Assembly: GCA_008638375.1 (NCBI GenBank)
Contig: CM018031.1
Location: 18,203,915-18,267,914 of the forward strand
From: Nyssa sinensis
Lineage: Eukaryota; Streptophyta; Magnoliopsida; Cornales; Nyssaceae
Length of the DNA: 64,000 nucleotides
Direction of reading: 5' to 3'
Made by a program: the position numbers and the translations under genes. Under the pieces are notes generated by a model. It was not told where the DNA came from, ran no database searches, and was given only the letters and a program-made list of their open reading frames with translations. This document shows, piece after piece, positions 1 to 12,200 of this stretch. The stretch's first letter is position 1. Every line of letters begins with the position of its first letter.

Positions 1-482
1 ACTAATAAGAAATATCATTTGGTTTGAATAACTTTACAACAAGTAAGATAAATAATAACAAAATATGATTATAAGCATGAAAATTAATTTATTAATTAAT
101 CATGGACTAAAAAAATTTTAAGGCCAAGAGGCCTTTTCGAGGTTGTATTGGCCTGAATGTTTTGGTAATCCTTTTCAATTTTTTTTGATTATTTTGTTAA
201 GTATCTCTCTTGTTTATAAATCTTATAAAAATAGAAATCATAAGAATTCGGTATAAAAAAAAATAAAAAATTGAAGAAGAAAAAACTCAAAACAGTTGTA
301 ATAGTTCTGTAACGGCCGTAATGGTCTTGTAACGGCCTCTAATGGGTGTAACGGCTGATACGTAATGGTATTGGCCGTGAATTTTGTTCACACCGATATA
401 TCAACGTATAATAGTCTCAGAGGGTCATAAAACTGATACGTAACTGTCGATACGATACGTAATGGCCGTTATTTAAAACCGT
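1..482 (-). mobile_element. Word-array element, ACGGCC family, copy 1 (cut by the window edge)
   Basis: An AT-rich core (1-290) is followed by a terminal zone (300-480) packed with variants of the word AACGGCC/GATACG and ending at GGCCGTTATTTAAAACCG. The reverse complement of this segment aligns along its length with 16574-17030, so the two are copies of one dispersed family. No coding capacity. It lies in the intron upstream of the first exon in the window. Confidence 0.7.
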
Positions 483-829
483 GTGTGGAACTGAAATTTT
501 AGCTTCTATCCATTATTGCAATTTACTTGTTTTTCTTTGTCATTTAGTTTCCTTATACCTTCCTTTGGCATGATAGTCATTCTATCATTATGAATTAAAA
601 TTACTATTTCATTCATAGGTTTAGGATGTCATGGAACTTTGAGGGATATTCATTGTTCTTTAAATAGGGTAACTTGTACTGCATTTGGCAAAATGAGCAG
701 GGAGTTGAGCGTTTGTGGAATCAGGAATGTAGCAAATAATGTTATCATTGTAGAATTGTACCTGATCATCTGATGCGATATCTACTTTAATAATGTTGTC
801 ACATGATGATTATACTCCTAAATGTGCAG
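483..829 (+). other. Intron remainder before the first exon
   Basis: T-rich intronic sequence ending in the acceptor AATGTGCAG at 821-829. I see no preceding callose synthase exon here, so that exon lies left of the window. Confidence 0.6.
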
Positions 830-3800
830 CTGTCCTTGATGTAATTCTTAGTTGGAAAGCAAGGCAGAGCATGTCGTTTGACGTTAAGCTAAGATACATT
901 TTGAAAGTTGTGTTTGCTGCTGCATGGGTGATAATTCTACCAGTTACTTATGCTTATAGTTGGGAGAATCCTCCTGGATTTGCTCAAACCATTAAAAGTT
1001 GGTTTGGCAAAAGTTCAAAGTCTCCTTCATTGTTTATTTTGGCTATCGTTATGTACCTGTCACCAAATATGCTCGCTGCGATACTGTTTATTTTCCCCTT
1101 CATTCGACGATTCCTTGAGAGATCAAACTTTAGAGTTGTGATGCTTATGATGTGGTGGTCACAGGTATGCAAAATGCCCTTCCATTCATGGTTATCTTGT
1201 ATGGTTAACAAATATTTTTGCTGTAGATAGATATGTTACCTTAGAGGGAAACAAGTTCATAATAAATTTTTGTGTGAAATCTTGCAGCCTCGTCTATATG
1301 TTGCAAGGGGAATGCATGAGAGTGCATTTTCTCTTTTCAAGTAAGAGTACAATGGTGAAATTTCCGACTAATATAATTTAACCACTGTTTGATGTTTGAT
1401 TATTCTTTGTTTAAACTTTCAGGTACACATTGTTTTGGGTTCTCCTTATTACGACAAAGTTGGCATTCAGTTACTATATCGAGGTGTATGTCTTGTCCAT
1501 TCTCAAAAAATCATGTTGCTGTGATATACTAATATATAATAAATACATTATTATTACTGACATTTGATCTTGTGTTGGTTGTCTATTACAATAGTTAGCC
1601 ACTTTAGAAAGGGCAATGTGGTGTTGGAGCCGCGTTTCCTTTCGAAATTAGAGAAAATTTAGGTACTGCATGGTGAAAAAGTTGCGATGGATGTGTTACT
1701 TCTTGTTGGATCTGCTGGGGTTATTTTATTGGCTGGTTATACACAATGCACAATTGGACTTGTTAAGGACATTGCATTGTAATTAACTCTGACAATAGAG
1801 TAAATACACCATAGTTAAGATGGTGGGAGTAAAATTTCTTGCCATGTCCATGTCTATTGAGGAGTTTGGTTGAATGTAGCTGTTTATGTACTAGCAGGGA
1901 AGAAGTTATTGAACAAGACAATACTTTAAAGCTTAGGAATTTGGGGGCTCTTCCTTGGCTGTAGATTCTTTTATATCTTTTTTGTATTCCTTGAGCATGG
2001 GCTCATAGTTTGCTTTTTTGTACCCCCTCGGTGCCTTTTCAATGAAATATATTACCTATCAGGGAGGGAGTAGGAGGGGGAGGGGGGCAAAGCCCGTATA
2101 CAAGCGAGAAACAGAAACCTACAAGGTCTCATCTTTATAATTCAACTCGCCCAAAAAAGAATGAACATGTATGTTAAGGGTATTTGTGATATTTGTGTTA
2201 ATGTGTCTGTAAGCATTTCAGTATCAATATTCAAAGGAGCTAGCCTTAGGGTTAAGCTCTCCAATTTTCTTATTTTCTTGTCTTTTCACTCTTAACATGG
2301 TATAAGAGCCTAAGATCCATGGAAAAGTGATTCTCTTTTCTTCTTTTTTCTTTTCTTATATTTCTTCATCTTTATTTTTGTTTCTAAAAAGCATTGTAAA
2401 AAAAAGGATCAAATCTGCACTCATCTACAGATCTGTGTCCGATTTGTACTTAGGGCTTCATTGTTCACCAGATCTGCACTCTTCTCTGCAGTCATCCACA
2501 GATTTGTGTCAGATCTGTGTTGATTTGTTAGCTTCACTCAGAGTTCACAAGTTTTCATTGTCATTGGAATCTATAGTAGACCGATTATCGATGTCATATC
2601 AGATTTGCCTTGAATACCAACCTGTTGCTGTCTCATCATATCAGATCTGTTGCCATCTCAAGCTCTAAATTAGTTCAGTTAATGCCTTTGTTTATGTGAC
2701 TTTATGATCTCCTTATTTCGCGGTGGTGGCGTTTGCCGGAGGCTATAATTTGTTTAGTGTAGTCCTCTATGAGAGTAACTAGTTGCCTTAGACTAAGGCG
2801 GTCAAAGTTGCCTTGACCAGACTGGAAAACATCACTATCTTGGTAATGTGAGAATGCATTCTTCAATGGAGATCTAAAAGAGGAGGTTTATATGGAGCAA
2901 CTTCTAGGGTTTGTTGCTTAGGGGGAGGTAGAGTTAGTATGTCATTTGAAAAAGCCATTGTATGGCCTTAAACAGTCCCCTCCACCCCGCTTTTGGCAGA
3001 TTTAGTGATGTTGTGATTGGCTTTGGTCTTCAAAGGTGCAGGGTAGATCGGTCTTTGCATTGAAGCAGGAAGAAGATTGTTGATTATGAATGTTGATGAC
3101 ATTGTGATAACATGTGATGATCACAAGGGTATTCAAGAACTAAAAATGTTTCTGCAAAGTTAGTTTCATACAACGGGTCTGGGACAATTAAGGTATTTTT
3201 TGGGCATTGAAGTGGCCATGTCACATCAAGGAATCTCTTTATCTCAAAGAAAATATGTTCTTGACTTGTTAAGTGAGACAAGGATGTTGGGGTCTACGCC
3301 TATACATACTCTACTCCTATGGACCCTAATACCAAGCTAGTGGTAGATCAAGGTTAATTGTTAACAAATCCAAGTCAGTATAGGTGGTTAGTTGGAAAGC
3401 TAAATTATTTGACTGTTACTAGACCGAACATTTCCTTTGCAGTAAGTGTAGTTAGTTTCTGGACGCTCCACGAACCAGTGATTGGGATGCTGTTATGCGC
3501 ATTTTGAGGTATCTCAAGGGTGTACCCGGTTGTGGTCTACTGTATCAAAACCATGGTCATATGGGTTATACAAATGCAGACTTGGCTGGATCTCCATGTG
3601 ATAGGAGGTCTACTACTGGATATTATGTATTTGAAACGAAGACCTTCGAGAACAAATATTGGACCGGGAAGAAAAAGGGGGAAAAAGTAAAGTCTAAGCG
3701 CATATGGCACGAAAAGGAAATCCGATTTCGGTAAGACTTGATCTGAATCGTAGTTCAGATTCAAGTCGGTTCAGTGAGGGCGACCGCGAAAGTCACCGAA

Positions 3801-6205
3801 TGGGTTAAATCGGAGAGGGCTTTTTCTTCGTCCCATATTTTAAATATAAAAAGGCGTGGGAGGACGTTGCAAATGTCTAGTGTCTTGGAAAAGCAAGAAA
3901 CAAATAGTAGTTGCCCGATCAAGTGTTGAATCCATGCATAGGGCTATGGTATATACTACTTGTGAACTGATGTGGTTGAATTATATGTTAGAAGATCTCT
4001 GTATCAAGCATTCTTGTCCAATGGCTTTATTTTGTGATATTCAAGCGATTGTTCATACTGCCTCAAATCCAATGTTTCATGAGCAAACAAAGCATATTGA
4101 AGTCAATTGTCATTTCATTCAAGAGAAGTTGCAAAATTCTATCTGTACAACACGTGAAATTTGTGGATCAATTGGCAGATTTATTTACTAAACATTGGGT
4201 GGTTCACGGGTTAGGTATATTTGTAACGAGTTAGGTGCATATGATATAAACTTGAGGGGAGCGTTAAGGGTATTTATGATATTTGTGTTAAGGTTGTTAA
4301 GGGTATTTGTGTCAAATGTGTTTGTAAGCATTTTAGTATAACTGTTCGAAGGGGCCAGCCCTAGGGTTAAGCTCTCAGATTTTCTTGTCTTTTCACTCTT
4401 AATAGTGTACAAAAAAATTGGGAAATTCTGTGAAACCCAAAAAACTAAAGTATCCAATATTATTTTCTTTAACTTTTGCTAAGAAGCATGGATACGGACA
4501 CAAAACATAGATACAGCATGAACATGGGATTTTTCAAAGATAGGACATTGATACGTCGGGGACACGTTGAATATATTTTTATATAACCATATAATAAGAC
4601 CCCATATTATTTCAATTAAAATTAGCATAAAAATACACAAATCAATACAATATTATTAATATATCAAAATAATAAAGACATTAAAAAAAATTTAATTGAA
4701 CTTCTTTATTTAATTATCAAAATTCATGATTTAAGTTCCAAAATAAATTTATTAACTACTATAATATATATGTGTGTGTATAAAAATAGAGAAGAATAAG
4801 AGAAAAAGAGGGAACATGTACAAAAAAATGAGGAAATTCTTTGAAACCCAAAAAAATAAAGTATCCAATATTCTTTTCTTGAACTTGTGCTAAGAAGCAT
4901 GGATACGACATGGACATGGAATTTTTCAAAAAAGTTGAACACGGATAAGTTGGGACATGTTGAATATATAACCATATAATAAAACCTAAAATTATTTCAA
5001 ACAAAATTAGCATAAAAATACATAAATCAATATAATATTATTAATATATCAAATTAATAAAGTTATTAAATAAAAATTTAAGAACTTCTTCATTTAATTA
5101 TCAATATTCATGATTCAAGTTTCAAAATAATTTTTTTAACTATTATATATAATATTTGTGTGTCTATATATATATATAAATATAAATAGAGAAAAAATGG
5201 GAAAAATTCAAAAAAATAAAAAACCAAAAATGTGTACCGAGATTCACAAAAATTAAATAATCTTCCTTTTACGTGTCTGAGCATGCATAGGAAGTGTTTG
5301 AAATTGGTACGTAAGGCAAAATAGAGTGTCTGTACTTCATCGAACTTTGTGTATAAGAGTCTTTACTTCCTCAAATGTACAATGGTTTCGTTGCACCAAT
5401 GCACAAAAAGGGGTGCTGGCCTCCAAGCCTACCCTTCGAGAAGGGCAAGCCCCCCACCCTCCCCAAAAAAAAAAAAGCCTCTGAAGGAGTTCAATCACCA
5501 ACCTCTAGGCATGGTCCAAACAACCCCAAAAGTGGAGTCTCTCTCTCTCTCTCTCTATCTCTCTCTAGTTAATCTTCTCTCTTTTTTTATCGCTCTAGGA
5601 AGATGTGAAAAATTATGGAAGGGGACTCTTGACTGCTTAGCATATGTTTAAGCCGATATGAGTTTGCCTTGAAAAAAGGGCGCTCGTGTTGGTTAGATTC
5701 TTAAACACTACTGAAATTTCTGTTTCCACCAATGCTGATTTAAGTTAAAATTTAATTTTCCGTAACTTGCTTTTAACTTCTTAATCTTTCTATTGCAGAT
5801 AAAGCCTCTAGTAAGTCCTACAAAAGCTATCATGAGCGTTCACATATCCACTTATCAATGGCATGAATTTTTTCCCCGTGGTACTGTAGAGGAAAGAGTT
5901 CCTCAAAGCTTAAACATTTATTTTTAATTATGAATTGTTTTTTATTTTTATTTTACTTTGTTATCTGCTTTGCAGCGAGGAACAATATCGGTGTCGTTAT
6001 TGCACTTTGGGCTCCAATTATTCTTGTATGGCTTATGCTTATTTCGTTGTTGAGTCATCTTTTTATGTTCTCATTTAACCTGTTGCAGTGTGAGTTCTAA
6101 TACACCAAACATTTCTAGGTATACTTTATGGATATCCAGATCTGGTATGCCATATTTTCCACATTATTTGGAGGTGTCTATGGTGCATTTCGTCGTCTTG
6201 GAGAG
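830..6205 (+). CDS. CALS: Callose synthase exons 1-6 of the window: N-terminal membrane cluster
   Basis: Exons 830-1164, 1288-1340, 1423-1483, 5799-5880, 5976-6025 and 6119-6205 encode the first membrane cluster: several hydrophobic helices (for example around [49 protein letters not shown] and [16 protein letters not shown]), joined by the conserved blocks [19 protein letters not shown] and YGAFRRLGE. The acceptor at 828-829 is preceded by an ATG at 793 that is intronic, not a start codon. One departure from the family stands out: exon 2 reads YVARGMHES where the usual text is YVGRGMHES (GCA for GGA). Between exons 3 and 4 lies a 4.3-kb intron holding a Copia element and a tandem duplication. 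Confidence 0.94.
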
Positions 6206-9200
6206 GTTAGTGGATTCACTCGTGCTTATTGTATGCTACTTTTAATGCTTAAGATTGCTAATTGTTAGAACAAAAAACTTGTCGTTAGGCTAGACATGGT
6301 AATGATGCATCTGATATGGTATGATAGAGCAGCTAGAGTGGCTCAAATGCTGTCATTGCATAACCTGGTTGGTCACCTAAGTTACAACCAACAAAAATGC
6401 AGATAACATTAGAAAGAAGGTAATGGTCTTAACTTTGTGATTGATTGTGAGGGGAAAATATTGTCATTCAAGCAGTGCCCTTTTTGTGTTATTATCTCAA
6501 CTATATGGATTCCTCTTCCTTTACAAGGGAGGAGAGGGGGGAGGGAAGATAAATTTAAATTTGATGTTACACACACAGTTCTTTTTCTCAAAGGCAACTT
6601 GCAACGGATTCACTATAAATGTGGAGATTCAACCCCTTTTGAGGGCCTCAAGGAAGCATCAGCTATGGGGTTCTGTCCTTTATTTATGGGATTCTAGCCT
6701 TTTTGGACGGCCTCAGGGGAAGCATTGGCTATGGGGTTCAGTCAGTGTTCAATTGAGAGAGATTGCGAGGTTGTAATAAGTTGGGTCACGTGAAAGGAGA
6801 TCTTTGGTTCCCTATATTTTTCTAATGGGAGAGATTCATGATCTGTGTACTGCTTTGGATAGGGAGATAAGCTGGATTTGTCGACCCACCAATGACTGAA
6901 CTAACAAGTTGGCCAAGTTTTGAGCGTCAATGTTGGAGTCAGTTGAGGGCGCTTCTACCCACTTGAGTTATCTTTTTTATGGTGTGGAGTTGGAGGGGTT
7001 TGTATTCCTCTGGTGGCTGTCTTCCTTTTGTTTTTTTCCTTCTCTTTTTGGGTGATTGTTTTAGGTTTGTTTTCCACTTATTCAGAAGGATTTCTCCCAT
7101 CCCATGGGTCATTACCTCTCCAAAAAAAAAAGAAGGATTTCTCATCTTTCCCAATTTGACTGTGCTTTGTTCTTTTAACAATACTTCACTCTTGTCTTAT
7201 TATAATAGAAAAAATGTGTGGGGAATCAACCAGCCAATGTCATTTTTGGTAATCTAGGCTTGGTGTTGTGTAGTCCTTTTATAAGTTAATTTCCTAGAAT
7301 ATATAACTCCTAAGGGATGTTCCTCAGTTCATATAGGCTAAAGTTACGGAGCACAGATGCTCAACAGTACATATCTGGTATGTGCTAAATGTATCCATGA
7401 TTTGAAAATGGTTTTTTTTTTTAAAAGAAACAATTTGATCACATATCTAATAGTTTTTAGACACTCCAAGAGATGTCGATTGTGTCTTGAATATTAACAT
7501 GCTGTATTTCTAGTATAACATTGGAATATAATGGTTAGGAATAAATTAACTAAGGTTTTCAATTCTATGACAATTTCTTAGAGAAGAAGAGTTGAAACCA
7601 TAGTATAAAATATAGATAAATATCGCGATATATTGCTGTTTTTGACGTCTTGATACGATATTTGAATGAGAAAAAAAGTTCACAAAATATCTGCAATATA
7701 TCGTGATAAATATCGCAACATGAAGTATTAGAAAGTTTTTTTTTTTATCTGAAGTTCTCAAAAGATCGGTTAGATATTGCAATATATCAAGAGATTTTGC
7801 AATATATTGCATTACATCGGGATATGTCACCCCCAAAAAAATTAGTATCCTTTGTACATTGTGTAAAGATGACAGAATGTGGGCTTCTTTGTCTTTGTAT
7901 ACTTTAACTCCTTATTAGTGACTCAAATGAAAAAAAATAATTTTATATCTAAATTTGAACCACATAGGTACTCGATGGAGTACTAATTGAAGTATTTGTT
8001 GTATTATATTATTAATATGATGGACTATTGTATTTAAACTTTATTTGATGTGTATGCATATTGGACCCTTATTTATGTTAATATAGTTCAATTTTATGTA
8101 TATTATATTAATTGGAGTTCTTTAAATTCTCATTAGAGCGTATTTCTTTTTACCTTAAATATCATATTCTTGTCAAATATATATATTTTGTCTACAAAAT
8201 ATTGACTTAAAATGATGCATTAATATCCCAATTAATACTTCAAAAAATTTTCATGATTTTATATATATATATATATCCATCACTGTTTTAAAAATTTTGC
8301 GATATCGATATATAGTTGCGATATATCCATATTTTTAGACTTGCAATATATTCTTTTTGTCAATATTTTATTCCTTGGTTGAAACATTGTAAGGATAAAT
8401 CTTTTTTTTTATCGGTAAAAGTAATATATATTAACAAATGGAGCCTGAGAAGGGCAAGCCCATACATACAAAAGAATCAGTGAGAAGTGAAGTATAGTGG
8501 TAGCTGTATTTGTATTGGATACTAATACTCGTCAGATACTCACAGATACTTGTTTGGTATTTGCTAAACGTCTACATGATTTGAAAATGAATTTTTTTAT
8601 GTTGTACTTCAATTTGAATCGCATATCTAATACTTTTCAGATACTCCAATCCAAAAAAGTGTCGGGTCATGTCTTGAATATTAAGATTCTGTGTATCTGG
8701 TATAGTATTAGAATATAATTGTTGGAAATAACTTAGTTGAGGTTCTCAATGCAGAAACTATTTCTTAGAAAAGAAAAATTGAAATATAGTGAGGAAAATT
8801 ATGTTTAATATGGTCCAATGTCTATATTGGTGCAACATGACTCATTTTCTCATGTAAATTTTAATATGATATGTTAAGAACTTAGAATGTTTGGTAGGTC
8901 CTTTAAAAAAAGATTGATTGCCATAATATGTGCAAGCATTATGATTTATGACTAACAATTATAGTTCTAATTTATGTATATATATATATATATATTCATA
9001 CACATTTATTTCCGAATCACCACTGTATCCATTTTTTAGATTGGCATATTCATACGTTTGTATTGTGTCTTACGGTAGAGTAGTGCCATAGTATTAGCCG
9101 ATTGCTATTTTCAACTATATCTTTGACTGGACTAATATTCTTTTGAATAGATTTCAGGCTATTCTTATTTTAAACTATAATTCTCCTGATCAATTTTTTT

Positions 9201-12200
9201 TTGTTGGTTATTGACAATTTTATTCCAGGGAAAAAAATATTGAATGCTGTTTTTATGCAAATCTACCATTAACTTATTTTTTATTGCATCTTTCTCTCTC
9301 GTCCTTCAACATCTTTCTTTTTAATTTTGCCAAAAAGAAAAGAATGGAAGAAAAAATATCTAGCTGAACTTTGGAAGTCCAATTGGGTGCCGGCTAGCTG
9401 TCTGATTACTCTGTGAACAGAACTTGGAATTTGAACGCTCTTTAGCCCTTGTTGGTGGGTAAATATTATTCATCTGCATCATAGTGTAGGTTCATGCATA
9501 TTTGAACTTTTGCCTTCAGCATCAAATAATGACAACACTAGTAATATTATAATCTTTTAAAGAGTCCTGGTCTGATTGAAATGGTCCTTGAATAACTTAT
9601 AACTTTGCTACCGTGTGTCCCAAGGATGACTTAGCGATTTTTATTCGAAATGCTCTCTCATGGCAGTTGTTTCCTGGACATCGACGGAAGGTTCTTTGTT
9701 AGAAGAACATTTTTCTTGTAATGTAGATGAGTACCAATTATGATTTAGTTTAAGAAGGATAGTCACTGCCTAAGCACCTACAATCTTTCGATGCAAAAAC
9801 AAGTGTCACCGTTGCAGCATGGGCACGAGTATAACTCATCTGCTATAGATAGTTTCTTTTCTTTTATGAACTCCCTGTGACTCTGTGAGTTTAATTGTAT
9901 TGTTTTGGACGTACACGGGTGTGCACCCTTGGTGCCTATTATTTATATTAAGATTTTACTTATCTAGAAAGATATTATTCTGGTCTCGTTTTCTATATTT
10001 TACTTAACTAAAGCCTTCTGCTCTCTTTAGTTGGAATGATATTTGCTTGAAAGTTATAGGTTGATAGTCATGCAGGAAAGGCCATCAGAAATCCTAATTC
10101 ATCATTCCTTTTCTTTTCAAATGAAAGATGTTACCCCACCTTCATTTTATCTTGTGTTTTGTTGTTGCTATAACTCCTTGTATTGCTTCCAGATTCGAAC
10201 TTTAGGAATGTTAAGATCCCGATTTCAATCATTGCCTGGTGCATTTAATGCCTGCTTAATTCCAGAGGAAAAGAGTGACCCACCAAAAAAGAAAGGACTG
10301 AAAGCCACTTTATCTCGCAACTTTGCTGAGGTTGAATTCTATTAATTTCTATAATTTCATCATGTTTTGTAGGATCTGTATCTTGATGAGACGGTAACTC
10401 TTAAGTTTATTTGCGTAATTTTTGTTGCAGATCCCATCTAATAAAGAGAAAGAAGCTGCCAGATTTGCTCAGTTATGGAACACAATAATCACTAGTTTTA
10501 GAGAGGAGGATCTTATAAGTAATAGGTAATCCTTATTCCTTAGTATGATGTTTGGAAGCTATACCATTGATTTAAGTCCTTTACTGTTCTGTGCTCATGT
10601 GATTTTACATCATCATCATCATAATAATTAACCCCAAGTAGGGATAAGGCATTGTTGAGTTGTATCATAATAATAATAATAATAAGACAACAAACAATAA
10701 CAACAACAAGAAGAATAATAGTAGAGAGGAGGATCTTAGAAGTAATAAGGTAACCCTTAGTATGAGGCTTAGGAAACTATACCATTGATTTAACTCCACT
10801 TAATGTTCTTTGCTCATGTGATTTTACATCGTCATCATCATAATAATATCATAATAATAATAATAATTTGACCCGAGGAGGAAATAGAAGGATACATGAT
10901 TGGTGTGTATGTTGGAGATTGAGAAAGCCTATGACCACATGAATTGGAATCTCCTTCTCTTTATGTTGGGGAGAAGGGTTTTGGGGAGAAAAGAAGTTGG
11001 ATTCAGTATTGTATTTTCACTATATCCTTTTCAGATTTGGTGAATGGTACTCCGATAGGATGCTTTTGTTCTTCTAGAGGGCTGAGACAAGGGGATTTGC
11101 TATCCCCATTCCTTTTTATGATTGCTATGGAAGCTCTGAGCAGAATGGTGGATAAGGCGGTGGAGGGTGGTTTGATTAGGGGCTTTGGGATGGAAGATAG
11201 AAGGGGGAGAAGGATAGGGATCTCCCATCTTTTGTTTGCAGATGACACAATGTTTTGTGAGGCAGAGGAGACTCAGCTAAGATATCTGAGATGCATTTTG
11301 ATTTGCTTCGAAGTAGTGTTAGGGTTGAGGATGAATTTACACAAGAGCAGAATTATTCCAGTTGGAGATGTGGTAGTAGTGGGTGATATGGCCATGGGAG
11401 TGGGGTTTGAGGTGGGTTGTCTTCCTGTGGGGACCTCCAATGAAGTTTAAAGGAATTTGGAATGCGGTGATAGAGAGATTTCAGAAAAGGCTTTATCTTT
11501 TGAAAAAGGGAAGGGTCACTCTTATTAAGAGTACATCGGAGAATCTTCCAATGTACTATGTCTTTATTTCCTTTGCCTGTTTCAGTGAAGAAGATGGAAA
11601 TGACTTAGAGGGTTTTTTTTTGGGGAGGTAAGAAGGAGGAGAGAAAAATACACTTATTGGGGTGGGATAAGGTGAAGTTGCCCAAAGAGGGTGGAGGCTC
11701 TGGATTGAAAGACCTAAGAGTATTCAGTCAAGCACTTTTAGGTAACTGAATATGGAGATTTGCTATGGAAAAGAGAACCTTATGGAGGAATGTGATTGCC
11801 CTAAACTGTGGTAGTGAGGAGAGGGGTGGTTTCCTTGTGAGGTCTCAAAGGCGTATGGATGTGGAGTGTGGAAAGCCATTACAAAAGGGAAGGAAGCTTT
11901 CATTCGACTTGTTCGTTTTGAGGTGGGGGTGGGGGATGTAGCTTTTGAAGACAAATTCCTGAACTTGTTTATTATTGCATTGGATAGGGAAATTGTGGTG
12001 GCGGATTGTGTGGAAATTGTAGGTGGGAGAAGTGTATGGTGCCCTCATTTTAGGCAGGATTTCTTTGATTGGGAATTAAGGGGGATTGAATCTTTGTTGG
12101 AACTTTTGAATATGGTAGAAGTGCGGGAAGAGAGGGGGAATGGAGTGAAATGGAATGTAGATTATGGGGAAAATTTTACAGTTAAATCATTTTATAGGAG

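Noticed and set aside
793..829. ATG at 793 as the start of a small membrane protein or of the gene
   Set aside because: The codons before 830 are intronic; the acceptor AATGTGCAG ends at 829 and callose synthase similarity starts right after it.
6437..7257. Candidate coding frames in intron 6
   Set aside because: Short, overlapping on both strands, no domain; at most a decayed LINE end.
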